64,000 nucleotides of DNA from Methylocystis sp. (GTDB lineage Bacteria > Pseudomonadota > Alphaproteobacteria > Rhizobiales > Beijerinckiaceae). The notes below the pieces were generated by a model. The model was not told the origin of the DNA. It was given only the letters and a program-made list of their open reading frames with translations, and made no database searches. How positions within the stretch are numbered: position 1 is the stretch's first letter; each line of letters opens with the position of its first letter. Below are positions 32,643 through 41,093 of the stretch, piece after piece. Made by a program: the position numbers and the translations under genes. The stretch lies in contig NZ_JAKFWS010000041.1 in the NCBI RefSeq assembly GCF_021731785.1, positions 96,689 to 160,688 of the forward strand, read 5' to 3'.

Positions 32643-35240
32643 ATGACCAAACTGTCTCAGAAACTCATCAAGCCCAAAAATGGTTCCATCGCACTTCGGC
32701 GCGCGCTGATGGGCGGCTCCGCCGCCGTCGCGATGGGCGTCGCCTTCGCCCCGACCTCGGCGAGCGCCGCGGTCTGCGTGACCGTCAACCCCATCCTTGC
32801 CGGCTCGAGCGACGGCGGAATAAGCACCGCCTTTGCTTGCGGCCGCTTCGCCGACGCGTCGTCGATCGGCGCCACGGCGGTCGGCGCCGGTGTGGGTGGT
32901 CAAGGCCCCACCGCTTCCGGATTATTTGCGACGGCGATCGGCGCCGGTGGCGCGATTGACGCAGGCCCGCTGGCGAGCGGCGAAGGCTCCATTGCAATCG
33001 GCAGCGTGCAGAACCCGGCCGGCACCAAAGCTCCCGTGGCGTCTGGCAAGGGCTCGATCGCGGTCGGCACCTTGACGAAGGCTACTGGCATAGACTCGAC
33101 CGCCATCGGCGCTTCCAGCACTCCCGGCCTTCCCGGCGCAGAAGCGACTGCCCTCGCCGCCACGGCGCTGGGCGGCTCTGACGGCGTGACGCGCGGCGCA
33201 TTGGCGTCCGGAATTCGATCGATCGCTGTCGGCACCGGCGCTGCGGCGACCGGCACCGACACCATCGCGATCGGCACGAAAGCGACAGCGACCGATTCGG
33301 TGGCGATCGGCGCCGGCGCGACCGCCTCGGGCGGCGGCACGGCGGTGGGCGACGCCTCAACGGCGACTGGCGGGCAGCCCTCAGCCGCTTTCGGCAAGGG
33401 CGCGACCGCGACCGGCTCATGGGGAACCGCCACCGGCGCATTCTCCACGGCGTCCGGCACCGGCTCGCTCGCAGTAGGTTCCGGACCGTTCGCTGGCCAA
33501 GGCCCGGCGGCGACCGGCCTCTTCTCGACCGCGATCGGCACGGGCGGCTTCATCGACAAGGGCCCGCAGGCGACCGGCGAAGGCTCCGTCGCCCTTGGCA
33601 GCGTGCAGAACCCGGCCGGCACCTTCGCTCCTGTGTCCTCGGGCAAGGGATCAATCGCCGTCGGCACTTTGGTTACGGCCAGCGGCGACTCCTCGACGGC
33701 GCTCGGCTCCTCCTTCACGCCTGGTCTCGCCGGCGCGACGGCTTCGGGACTGGCTTCGACCGCTCTCGGCGGCTCTGACGGCGTCCTGGCCGGCGCTCTG
33801 GCCTCCGGCCTTCGTTCGATCGCCATTGGCGTCGGCGCCGCTTCGACGGGCACCGACACCGTCGCGATCGGCACGGGCGCAAAGGCGACCGACTCGGTTG
33901 CGATCGGCGCCGGCGCGACGGCTTCTCTCGGCGGCACGGCCGTCGGCGACGCCTCCACCTCGACTGGCGCCTCTTCTGCTGCTTATGGCAAGGGCGCGAC
34001 GGCGACCGATACTGCGTCTACCGCAGTGGGCGGCTTCTCGACGGCTACGGCCTTCGGCGGCACCGCTATCGGTGGCGGCCCGGCGGCTGGACAGGCTGCG
34101 TCGGCGACCGGCCTGTTCTCGACGGCGATCGGCGCCGGCGGCGTGATCGACAAGGGCGCTCAGGCGTCCGGCGAAGCCGCGATCGCGATCGGCGGCGTGC
34201 TGAACCCGGGTGGATCGCCCGGCGCGGTGGCCTCCGGCAAGGCGGCGACTTCGATCGGCTCGCAGACGACGGCTACGGCGCAAGGCTCCACCGCGATCGG
34301 CGGTAGCGGCGTCGGCGCGACAAAGGGCGCGGTCGCGACTGCCAAGTCGGCGACGGCTCTCGGCGGCGCCAGCTTCGGTGGCCCGGGCGCCAGCGCGACG
34401 GGCACGAGCTCGGTGGCGATCGGCGGCGACTCGCTTCTGGGCACGGCCGGAGCTTCGGCGTCCGGCTTGGGCTCAGTCGCACTCGGCACGGGCACCGTCT
34501 CCAGCGGCGTCGGTTCCGCGGCTGTTGGCGCGGGGTCCACCGCGACGGCCCTGGGATCAGCGGCCTTCGGTCCGGGCGCTACAGCGTCTGGCATTGGCGC
34601 GACGGCCTCGGGCTCCTTGTCGACGGCGAGCGGCTTCGGTTCAACGGCAGTCGGCACCTTGTCGACGGCGAGCGCTATCGGTTCGACGGCGCTCGGCGCT
34701 GGCTCGACGGCTGGCTTCGCCGGTTCGACTGCGGTTGGCACGCTTGCGGCCACTGAAGCTCCCAACGAGATCATGCTCGGCGCCCGCCTCGGCGGTGCTG
34801 GCTTGGCGTCGCTTGGACCGACTCTGACCGCTCCCGGAATCACCTCTGCTGCGAGCCTCGCGGCGCAGGTGGGACCGACCACGTTCACCACCACGGATGC
34901 CTTTGGCCATCTCGCGACTTCCGGCTTCGGTCCGCAGGACATTGCTGCGCTCCAGTCCGGCGTCCTGGGTCTGTCGCAAAGCGTGTATGACCTCGGCAAG
35001 TCGGTGAAGCGCGGCTATGAGGGCACGGCGGTCGCCGTTGCGCTCGGCGGCGCCAACTTCCTGCCGGATAACAAGCGCTTCGCGGTCACCGCCAACTTTG
35101 GCACCTTCCGCAGTCAGTACGCTCTCGCCGTTCAGGGCCAGTTGCGTGTGAACGATTGGGTGGTGGTTAACGGCGGCGTCGGCGCGGGCTTCAAACAGGG
35201 CGGCGTCGCCGGCCGTGCAGGCGTGACGATGGCTTGGTGA
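32643..35240 (+). CDS. YadA-like trimeric autotransporter adhesin
   Basis: An 865-residue surface protein from ATG 32643. It has an extended signal peptide ('ALMGGSAAVAMGVAFAPTSASA'), a very long head of YadA-type 14-residue repeats with the pattern 'sTAIG.gatA.g..s', and a C-terminal YadA anchor of about 80 residues ('GYEGTAVAVALGGANFLPDNKRFAVTANFG' to 'GGVAGRAGVTMAW'). Trimers form a 12-strand barrel that exports the head. There is almost no coiled-coil stalk, only the segment 'DIAALQSGVLGLSQSVYDLGKSVKR'. A second secreted-protein gene follows at once. The DNA is repetitive and strongly biased, so the minus-strand ORFs here are shadows. Confidence 0.92.
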   Translation: MTKLSQKLIKPKNGSIALRRALMGGSAAVAMGVAFAPTSASAAVCVTVNPILAGSSDGGISTAFACGRFADASSIGATAVGAGVGGQGPTASGLFATAIGAGGAIDAGPLASGEGSIAIGSVQNPAGTKAPVASGKGSIAVGTLTKATGIDSTAIGASSTPGLPGAEATALAATALGGSDGVTRGALASGIRSIAVGTGAAATGTDTIAIGTKATATDSVAIGAGATASGGGTAVGDASTATGGQPSAAFGKGATATGSWGTATGAFSTASGTGSLAVGSGPFAGQGPAATGLFSTAIGTGGFIDKGPQATGEGSVALGSVQNPAGTFAPVSSGKGSIAVGTLVTASGDSSTALGSSFTPGLAGATASGLASTALGGSDGVLAGALASGLRSIAIGVGAASTGTDTVAIGTGAKATDSVAIGAGATASLGGTAVGDASTSTGASSAAYGKGATATDTASTAVGGFSTATAFGGTAIGGGPAAGQAASATGLFSTAIGAGGVIDKGAQASGEAAIAIGGVLNPGGSPGAVASGKAATSIGSQTTATAQGSTAIGGSGVGATKGAVATAKSATALGGASFGGPGASATGTSSVAIGGDSLLGTAGASASGLGSVALGTGTVSSGVGSAAVGAGSTATALGSAAFGPGATASGIGATASGSLSTASGFGSTAVGTLSTASAIGSTALGAGSTAGFAGSTAVGTLAATEAPNEIMLGARLGGAGLASLGPTLTAPGITSAASLAAQVGPTTFTTTDAFGHLATSGFGPQDIAALQSGVLGLSQSVYDLGKSVKRGYEGTAVAVALGGANFLPDNKRFAVTANFGTFRSQYALAVQGQLRVNDWVVVNGGVGAGFKQGGVAGRAGVTMAW
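32898..34450 (+). repeat. Tandem ~198-residue coding repeats in the autotransporter head
   Basis: The head consists of large tandem units starting at 'GQGPTASGLFATAIG' (32898), 'GQGPAATGLFSTAIG' (33495) and 'GQAASATGLFSTAIG' (34089). The first period is 597 bases (199 codons) and the second 594 (198 codons). The third unit fades after about 360 bases. Each unit is itself built from 14-residue YadA motifs, so the DNA is a two-level repeat prone to copy-number change. Confidence 0.85.
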
Positions 35241-35243
35241 TCC

Positions 35244-35807
35244 ATGATCTTGAAGATCAGGCAAATAATGCTCGCGGCCCTAGTGGCCGCGAGTTTTTTT
35301 CCGACGATGGCTTCGGCGCAGTCGCCTAAGCCGGGGCAGGCGCCCAAGCCCGCTGACATCGACAAGAACGGCGTTTTGATTCTTATTCGCTCGACGCTGA
35401 TCGCGCTCGATCAGGCGAACAAGACCGGCAATTACACCGTGCTTCGTGATCTCGGCGCGCCAGGCTTCCAGACCAACACCGCCGCACGGCTGGCCGAGGT
35501 TTTCGCGCAGCAGCGCAAAGACAATCTCGACCTGTCGGGCGTCGCCGTGCTGGAGCCGCAGCTCAGCCTGCTGCCCCAGATAGAGTCGAACGGGCTGATG
35601 CACATGGCGGGGTTCTTCCCGTCGGTGCCGACGCAGATCCGCTTTGAAGTGCTCTACGCGCCGTTCCAGGGCCAGTGGAAGCTCTTCGGCCTCTCGGTGT
35701 CGCTGGGCTCTTCCGCGCCTACCGCGCCGAGCGACGCGCCGGCGCCAAGCGCTCAGGAAAAGCCGAAGGGTCCGACCGGGCTGCGCAGCTCGCAGCCCAA
35801 GCCCTGA
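35244..35807 (+). CDS. Secreted protein of unknown function downstream of the autotransporter
   Basis: A 187-residue protein with a signal peptide ('MLAALVAASFFPTMASA') and a NTF2-like-looking mature part ('LIRSTLIALDQANKTGNYTVLRDLGAPGFQ', 'RFEVLYAPFQGQWKLFGLSV') ending in a Pro/Lys-rich tail. It starts four bases after the autotransporter stop; ATG 35268, with a better-placed AGG, is an alternative start that keeps the signal peptide. The signal-peptide codons form a strong intrinsic terminator (35271-35300), which should limit read-through from the adhesin gene. It ends at another strong terminator. Function is unknown; export or folding of the adhesin is a guess. Confidence 0.78.
   Translation: MILKIRQIMLAALVAASFFPTMASAQSPKPGQAPKPADIDKNGVLILIRSTLIALDQANKTGNYTVLRDLGAPGFQTNTAARLAEVFAQQRKDNLDLSGVAVLEPQLSLLPQIESNGLMHMAGFFPSVPTQIRFEVLYAPFQGQWKLFGLSVSLGSSAPTAPSDAPAPSAQEKPKGPTGLRSSQPKP
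35271..35300 (+). terminator. Intrinsic terminator inside signal-peptide codons
   Basis: A perfect nine-pair stem CTCGCGGCC/GGCCGCGAG with a five-base loop is followed by TTTTTTT, immediately after ATG 35268. It has every feature of a Rho-independent terminator for the autotransporter gene, yet it encodes LAALVAASFF of the next protein. A ribosome moving through these codons would melt it. Confidence 0.75.
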
Positions 35808-35825
35808 CGCCTCTCGAAATGAAAG

Positions 35826-35859
35826 CGCCGGGACGGCTCTTCCGTCCCGGCGTTTTTTT
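35826..35859 (+). terminator. Strong intrinsic terminator after the secreted-protein gene
   Basis: An eleven-pair stem CGCCGGGACGG/CCGTCCCGGCG with loop CTCTT is followed by TTTTTTT. It ends the autotransporter/secreted-protein transcript and separates it from the convergent gene at 35872. Confidence 0.92.
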
Positions 35860-35871
35860 GTCGCTGTCTTG

Positions 35872-36129
35872 TTAGTTCGGCCAGCAGCGGCGGCCGTAGG
35901 GGCCGAGATGGAAGCCGGGCGGGCAGGGCCGGCCGTAGCCATAGCCGCCCCATTGTCCGCCCCAGCGACAGCCGCCGTAAGGGCCGCGATGGCCATAGGG
36001 TCCGCAGCCTCCATAAACCTGCATGATCGGCGCGCCCGCCGTCTCTGACGGCGCGACCGGCATGGCCGCATGGGCGGGCGCCGCCAGAGCGGCGGCAAAC
36101 ATAAGCGCGAGACCCGTTCTCAACCGCAT
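35872..36129 (-). CDS. Small secreted Gly/Cys/Tyr-rich protein
   Basis: An 85-residue protein from ATG 36129, since the track start at 36237 precedes the obvious signal peptide ('MRLRTGLALMFAAALAAPAHA'). The mature part is 'GGCGPYGHRGPYGGCRWGG...CPPGFHLGPYGRRCWPN', with four cysteines framed by Gly, Tyr and Arg. It resembles short alphaproteobacterial proteins ending in a 'GPxGRCRPN'-type tail. Their function is unknown, and the cysteine spacing suggests disulphides or metal binding. An AAGGAGAT ribosome-binding site precedes the ATG. Confidence 0.75.
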   Translation of the reverse strand: MRLRTGLALMFAAALAAPAHAAMPVAPSETAGAPIMQVYGGCGPYGHRGPYGGCRWGGQWGGYGYGRPCPPGFHLGPYGRRCWPN

Positions 36130-36331
36130 GTGCAATCTCCTTTTCCAACAGGAAGGGCGCCGGGCGATTTGCAGCGCCGGCGCAGAGACGAATATCTGCG
36201 CCCGAACCGAACCCTGGCAATTGCAATTTGCGATCAAAGTTAGTCAATGTTCACATATTGTTCTTGCGCGACGGGAGCGCGCCAGCTAAGCTCGCATGGA
36301 CATTTGCTAAGGGGCTTTCAGGGGGCGCGCG

Positions 36332-37870
36332 ATGGCGGTGAGGGTGGCGACGCTCGCTTTCGAAGGCGTCGAAGCCCGTCCAGTCGACGTTCAAGTGCAA
36401 ATCTCGAGCGGCGCCGTCGTTTTCAACGTCGTCGGCCTTGCCGACAAGGCTGTCGGCGAATCGCGCGAACGGGTGCGCGCCGCGTTGATCGCTTCTGGAC
36501 TGGCGTTGCCGGCCAAGCGCATCACGGTCAATCTCGCCCCCGCCGACATGCCGAAAGAGGGAAGTCACTATGACGTGCCGATCGCCCTTGGCGTCATGGC
36601 CGCCATCGGCGCCATTCCCTCGGACGCGCTCGAAGGATTCGTCGTGCTTGGCGAACTCGCGCTCGATGGAACGCTGACGCCGACGGCGGGCGTCCTGCCG
36701 GCGGCGGTCGCCGCCAATTCGCGCGGACTGGGGCTGATCTGTCCGAGCGAATGCGGGCCGGAAGCCGCCTGGGCGTCGAGCGACATGGAGGTGATCGCGC
36801 CGCGCTCGCTCATCCAGCTCGTCAATCATGTCAAAGGCGCGCAGGTCCTGGCCCGGCCTCAGCCTGCGGTGCGCAGGCTCGCCGTCGATCAGCCCGACCT
36901 CTCCGACATCAAGGGTCAGGAGAGCGCCAAGCGGGCGCTCGAGATCGCCGCCGCCGGCGGCCATAATCTGCTCATGAGCGGCCCTCCGGGCGCGGGAAAA
37001 TCGATGCTCGCCGCGCGGCTGCGCTCGATCCTCCCGCCGCTGACGCCCCGCGAATTGCTCGAGGTCTCGATGATTCATTCGGTGGCGGGGCAGATCGCCG
37101 GAGGCGAATTGACCGACCGGCGGCCCTTTCGCGCCCCGTACCATTCCGCCTCTATGCCGGCGCTGGTCGGCGGCGGGACGCACGCGCGGCCGGGCGAGAT
37201 TTCGCTCGCCCATCACGGCGTGCTCTTTCTCGACGAATTGCCGGAGTTTCAGCCCCAGGTCCTCGACAGCCTGCGTCAGCCGCTTGAGACCGGCGAGATC
37301 GCGGTGTCGCGCGCCAATCACCGCGCCGTCTATCCGGCGCGCTTTCAGCTCGTCGCGGCCATGAACCCCTGCCGTTGCGGCCATGCGATGGACCCCGGCT
37401 ACGCTTGTAAGCGCCAACCCAACGAGCGTTGCGTCGCGCAATATCAGGCGCGCCTGTCAGGGCCGCTGCTCGACCGGTTCGATTTGCAGATCGAAGTCCC
37501 GGCGGTGACCGCCGCCGATCTTGTGCTGCCGCCGCCGAGCGAAGGCTCGCGGCAGGTTGCGGCGCGCATCGCGCGCGCCCGCGAGGTTCAGCGTGCCCGC
37601 TACGACGCCCTCTCCCTGCCGGCGGTTGCGACCAACGCCGCCGCGCCCGCAGCGGTGATCGAGCGCTCGGCGCGTCTCGACGCGCCGGGCACGGCGCTGA
37701 TTCGCGACGCGTCCGAGCGCTTCGGCCTCACGGCGCGAGGCTTTCACAGGGTCTTGAAGCTGGCGCGCACGATCGCCGATCTCGACGGCGCCGACGCCGT
37801 CGGCAGACCGCATCTCGCCGAGGCGCTTTCCTATCGGGCGGGGCTTGCGTCGGGGCGGCTTGCGGCCTGA
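36332..37870 (+). CDS. comM: ComM/YifB family Mg-chelatase-like AAA+ ATPase
   Basis: A 512-residue AAA+ protein of the YifB/ComM family. The N-terminal Lon-like domain ('GLADKAVGESRERVRAALIASGLALPAKRI') precedes the ATPase core with Walker A 'MSGPPGAGKSMLAARL', Walker B 'GVLFLDELPEF' and the C-terminal 'Mg_chelatase_C' region ('ARGFHRVLKLARTIADLDG'). A zinc-like cysteine cluster is in 'NPCRCGHAMDPGYACKRQPNERC'. ComM is a helicase that promotes branch migration during natural transformation; homologues are widespread, including in non-competent species. Confidence 0.93.
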   Translation: MAVRVATLAFEGVEARPVDVQVQISSGAVVFNVVGLADKAVGESRERVRAALIASGLALPAKRITVNLAPADMPKEGSHYDVPIALGVMAAIGAIPSDALEGFVVLGELALDGTLTPTAGVLPAAVAANSRGLGLICPSECGPEAAWASSDMEVIAPRSLIQLVNHVKGAQVLARPQPAVRRLAVDQPDLSDIKGQESAKRALEIAAAGGHNLLMSGPPGAGKSMLAARLRSILPPLTPRELLEVSMIHSVAGQIAGGELTDRRPFRAPYHSASMPALVGGGTHARPGEISLAHHGVLFLDELPEFQPQVLDSLRQPLETGEIAVSRANHRAVYPARFQLVAAMNPCRCGHAMDPGYACKRQPNERCVAQYQARLSGPLLDRFDLQIEVPAVTAADLVLPPPSEGSRQVAARIARAREVQRARYDALSLPAVATNAAAPAAVIERSARLDAPGTALIRDASERFGLTARGFHRVLKLARTIADLDGADAVGRPHLAEALSYRAGLASGRLAA

Positions 37871-37880
37871 TGATGGGCCT

Positions 37881-39584
37881 ATGTCATTAGACCATCTTGC
37901 GATTTTGGCCGCGGCGCAGCTTGCCATACTGCTTCTCGCCGCATCGATTTTCATTGCTTTGCGCAGGCGCGGCCGCGAACAGGTCGAATCCGAACTTGAA
38001 TCGCTGCGCGACGAAATCTGGGAGTTACGCGCCGCCGCCGCCGCCCGCGACCGCGCGGAGGCCGCAAGCCTGGCGAAGTCTCGCTTTCTGGCCGCGGTCA
38101 GTCACGAGTTCCGTACGCCGCTCAACGGCGTCGGGGGACTGGCGCAACTGCTCGCCATGACCAAGCTGACCGACGAACAGGCGAGTTATGTCGAAGCGAT
38201 CAGGGATTCGAGTCGCTCGCTCTCGCAGCTCATCGACGACATTCTCGATTTTTCCAAGATCGAGGCCGGCAAATTCGAGCTGCGCTGCGAGACCTTTGCG
38301 CTCGCCCCGTTTGTTGAAAGCGTAGTCGAATTGCTAGCGCCCCGAGCCCTGACGAAAGGCCTGGAGATCGCCAGCGTGATCGCGCCTGATCCGCCTGGCG
38401 AGATCGTCAACGATTCGGCCCGGCTGCGGCAGGTGCTGCTCAACCTCATTGGCAACGCCGTGAAGTTCACCGAACGCGGCGGGGTGGGCGTGCGCGTCAC
38501 GCGCGACGGCGCGCGGCTGCGTTTCGCGGTGTGCGACACCGGACCGGGCGTGCCGGAAGAGGCGCGCGACGTGATCTTTGAAGAATTCGAACAGGCTGAT
38601 CCTTCCGAGAACCACCCGCGCGCGGGCACCGGGCTCGGCCTTGCCATCTCCCGCCGTCTCGTTGCGCGAATGGGCGGCGCGCTCGCGCTTGTTGAATCAT
38701 CCGACAGGGGTTCCATTTTCGCCTTTACGCTCCCGGCGCCGCCGGTCACGGAAGCAGTCGCTCCGCCGCCTCTTTCTGGACTTAAGACGCTGATTGTCGC
38801 GCACAGCGTTTTTGAAGCGCCGTACCTTGCGGAGAGTTTGCGCCACGCCGGAGCCGAGGCGGAGATCGTTACGGCGGAAGACGCTGCGGACACGCTGCAG
38901 AGCCGTCGCGAAAAGCCTTTCGACGCCGTCATCGTCGACTGCGCGCTGGGACCGCATATGACCGCCGAGCTGGCGAAAGCGGCTCGCGCGGCGCACGCGC
39001 GCCGACTATTCCTGCTCTTCTCGCCGCTTGAGCGGCGCGCCTTCGGCGAAGAGGCCTTGTGCGACTTCGACGGCTGGCTGGTGAAGCCGGTCCGGACCGC
39101 CTCGCTCATCGCCCGCCTCTCGCAAGCAAACGCCAAGGCGCCGGCGAATGAGGAAGGCGCGCCGTCGCAAGCCCTCGCCGGGGTGAATGCGCTCGTCGCT
39201 GAAGACAATGAGATCAACGCCCTTATCCTCATGCGTCACCTCGCAAAGCTTGGCGCGAAGGTGACCCGTGCGGAAAGCGGCGCGCTGGCGCTCGCCCGCG
39301 CCCGCGAAGCGATCGAGGGCGTAGGCGCGCCCTATGATGTGATCGTCATGGATCTCTTCATGCCTGATTTCGATGGGTGCGAGGCGAGCTTTCGCATTCG
39401 CGAAGCCGAAGCGCGCGCGGGCGCTCCGCGCACGCCGATCTTGGTGCTGACGGCGAGCGCGCGCGAGGAGGACGAACGCGCCGCCCGCGCCGCCGGCGTC
39501 GACGCCTTTCTCACCAAGCCCGTGGAATTTTCGTCTCTCGCCGCGACGATCGAAGAGCTGAGATTGGCGCCGCGACGGGCATAG
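37881..39584 (+). CDS. Hybrid sensor histidine kinase with two receiver domains
   Basis: A 567-residue protein from ATG 37881. It has one N-terminal membrane helix ('LAILAAAQLAILLLAASIFIAL'), a coiled segment, HisKA ('RFLAAVSHEFRTPLNGVGG'), HATPase ('LIGNAVKFTERGG', 'GPGVPEEARD', 'GTGLGLAIS') and two receivers. The first receiver is degenerate: 'LIVAHSVFEAPY' lacks the acidic pair although an Asp remains in 'AVIVDCALG'. The second is complete ('ALVAEDNEINA', 'DVIVMDLFMPDFDG', 'LTKPVEF'). The order matches ArcB/BarA-type hybrids without a HPt domain, so phosphotransfer must go to a separate protein. Its signal is unknown. Confidence 0.9.
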   Translation: MSLDHLAILAAAQLAILLLAASIFIALRRRGREQVESELESLRDEIWELRAAAAARDRAEAASLAKSRFLAAVSHEFRTPLNGVGGLAQLLAMTKLTDEQASYVEAIRDSSRSLSQLIDDILDFSKIEAGKFELRCETFALAPFVESVVELLAPRALTKGLEIASVIAPDPPGEIVNDSARLRQVLLNLIGNAVKFTERGGVGVRVTRDGARLRFAVCDTGPGVPEEARDVIFEEFEQADPSENHPRAGTGLGLAISRRLVARMGGALALVESSDRGSIFAFTLPAPPVTEAVAPPPLSGLKTLIVAHSVFEAPYLAESLRHAGAEAEIVTAEDAADTLQSRREKPFDAVIVDCALGPHMTAELAKAARAAHARRLFLLFSPLERRAFGEEALCDFDGWLVKPVRTASLIARLSQANAKAPANEEGAPSQALAGVNALVAEDNEINALILMRHLAKLGAKVTRAESGALALARAREAIEGVGAPYDVIVMDLFMPDFDGCEASFRIREAEARAGAPRTPILVLTASAREEDERAARAAGVDAFLTKPVEFSSLAATIEELRLAPRRA

Positions 39585-39599
39585 CGGCGCGGCGCCGCT
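39583..39599. terminator. Hairpin between convergent kinase and pirin genes
   Basis: AGCGGCG-CGG-CGCCGCT is a perfect seven-pair stem with a three-base loop, placed in the 17-base gap between two convergent genes. No T-run follows on either strand, so termination is only likely by position. Confidence 0.35.
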
Positions 39600-39601
39600 T
39601 G

Positions 39602-40480
39602 TTAGCCGCCCTGCGGGGCGATGTCGCCGAAGCGTCCCGATTGATAATCGACGAACGCCTGCCGCAACTCGTCCTGCGTGTTCATCACGAACGGCCCTTG
39701 CTGCGCCACGGGCTCGTCAATCGGTTCGCCGCTCATGATGATCAGCTTCGCGTCGCTATTGGCTTCGAAGGCGATGTCGCCGCCTTCCTCTTCGAACACG
39801 ACGACGTCCGTGGCGCGCGCGATCTTCTCTCCGTTGACTTCGATCGTTCCTTCAAGAACCGCGGCAAGCGCCGTGTGGCCTTCCGGCAGCGTGAATAGGG
39901 CGCTCTTTTCGGCGTCGAGGCGCACGTCCCAAAGATCGATCGGCGTCGCCGTTTGCGCGGGTCCGAGATGGCCGGCGAATTCGCCGGCGATGACGCGAAC
40001 AAGCCCGGCGTCGTCGGGCAGATCGACGCGCGGAATATCCTTGTCGAGCAAGGTTTGATAGCGCGGCGCGCTCATCTTCTCGTGCGCCGGCAGATTGACC
40101 CAAAGCTGCACGACCTCGAAGCGTCCGCCCGACTTGGCGAAGCTTTCGGAATGATACTCCTCGTGAACGATCCCCGAGGCGGCGCGCATCCACTGCACGT
40201 CGCCGGGGCCGATCAGTCCGCCGGCGCCGGTCGAGTCGCGATGCGCGACTTCGCCGTCCAAAACGATCGTCACCGTCTCGAAGCCGCGATGCGGGTGCGC
40301 CCCGACGCCGCGGCGCTTTGCGGTCGGAGGAAAGTCGAACGGCCCCGCGTAGTCGAACAGCAGAAAGGGGCTCGCCTGCGCGCCATGTTCGTGATGCGAA
40401 AACAGCGAACGCACAGGAAAGCCGTCGCCGACCCAGTGCGTGGTATGGGGGGCGGGGTAAACGCCGATAATTTTTCTCAT
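39602..40480 (-). CDS. Pirin family protein
   Basis: A 292-residue bicupin from ATG 40480, with AAGGAG upstream; the 405-residue track ORF adds non-homologous residues. The N-terminal cupin has the metal-binding histidines in 'RGVGAHPHRGFETVTIVLDGEVAHRDS' and the Glu/His of 'ASGIVHEEYHSE'. The C-terminal cupin holds 'GEPIDEPVAQQGPFVMNTQDE'. Bacterial pirins act as quercetinases or redox-sensitive regulators; the role here is unknown. The Zn/Fe ligand set is complete. Confidence 0.93.
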   Translation of the reverse strand: MRKIIGVYPAPHTTHWVGDGFPVRSLFSHHEHGAQASPFLLFDYAGPFDFPPTAKRRGVGAHPHRGFETVTIVLDGEVAHRDSTGAGGLIGPGDVQWMRAASGIVHEEYHSESFAKSGGRFEVVQLWVNLPAHEKMSAPRYQTLLDKDIPRVDLPDDAGLVRVIAGEFAGHLGPAQTATPIDLWDVRLDAEKSALFTLPEGHTALAAVLEGTIEVNGEKIARATDVVVFEEEGGDIAFEANSDAKLIIMSGEPIDEPVAQQGPFVMNTQDELRQAFVDYQSGRFGDIAPQGG

Positions 40481-40619
40481 GACAAAGGCTCCTTGCGGCC
40501 TATGTGGGCGGCGGAGAGCGAATTGCAAATGCGCGGTTCTTGACGGACGAGGCTGCAAAACCCCACAAGTCCCGGACGCCGGTAATGGCGACGACCTCGG
40601 TAGCGCAAGGACGGGTTGG
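40481..40619 (+). promoter_or_regulatory. Leader of the SMR exporter gene, possible structured RNA
   Basis: The 139-base region before the exporter contains ACGGACGAGG (40542-40551), reminiscent of the conserved GGACGAGG of guanidine-III (ykkC-III) riboswitches, and a CTTG/CAAG pairing around it. I could not form the expected pseudoknot, so this is a hint only. Confidence 0.2.
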
Positions 40620-40946
40620 ATGGACTGGATTATTCTTTTTATCGGCAGCTTCTGCGAAGTCGGCTGGCTTGTCGGCATGAAATATGCGGAAGGATTCACG
40701 CGGCTGTGGCCTTCGGTCGTCATGGTGTTTTTTATGGCGGCGAGCGTCGGTTGCCTGGGCCTTGCGGTAAAAACCATTCCTGCCGGCACGGCGTACGCCG
40801 CATGGACTGGCACGAGCATCGCCGCGGCGACCCTTGTGGGCGTCTATCTCTTCAACGAACCAACCACGGCGCTGCGGCTGGGATCGATCGCTCTCATCGT
40901 TCTGGGGATCATCGGCCTGCGGCTCGGCGGCGTCGACATGAAATGA
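40620..40946 (+). CDS. SMR family exporter of the Gdx/SugE type
   Basis: A 108-residue, four-helix small multidrug resistance protein. The Gdx/SugE features are the Glu in helix 1 ('IGSFCEVGWLVGMKYAEGFTRL'), 'IPAGTAYAAWTGTSIAAATLVGVYLFNEP' and the closing 'GIIGLRLGG'. I start at ATG 40620; the track ORF (40479) starts in the pirin gene. Gdx proteins export guanidinium as antiparallel dimers, while EmrE-type members export hydrophobic cations; the Trp-Thr-Gly motif here favours Gdx. A glycine amidinotransferase gene is convergent downstream. Confidence 0.88.
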   Translation: MDWIILFIGSFCEVGWLVGMKYAEGFTRLWPSVVMVFFMAASVGCLGLAVKTIPAGTAYAAWTGTSIAAATLVGVYLFNEPTTALRLGSIALIVLGIIGLRLGGVDMK

Positions 40947-40987
40947 ATCGCCAGCCGCGTTGTCAGTTCCGGCAGACCTCAGGTCCG

Positions 40988-41070
40988 ACCGGGAATGCCG
41001 GAGTCGCAACAAGAAACTTGGGTGTTGCTCTCGAATCCCGATCGCGCGCAAAACGCGCGCCGGGCATGAC
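40988..41070. repeat. Intergenic dispersed repeat, copy 1
   Basis: This stretch shares with 44823-44928 the blocks CGGGAATxC, CAACAA/AACAAA, TGTTGCTCT, GATCGCGC and CGGG.ATGAC in the same order. It lacks the left terminal inverted repeat seen in copy 2. It lies between two convergent genes. Confidence 0.6.
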
Positions 41071-41093
41071 AATCGTTGTTCAAGCCGCGCGAG

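Noticed and set aside
32900-33958. 352-residue minus ORF over the adhesin repeats
   Set aside because: Its Ala/Pro/Glu repeats mirror the coding repeats of the autotransporter and are not an independent gene.
40542-40580. Full guanidine-III riboswitch upstream of the SMR exporter
   Set aside because: Only the GGACGAGG block and a short CTTG/CAAG pairing fit; the characteristic pseudoknot could not be formed, so it is kept only as a low-confidence hint.
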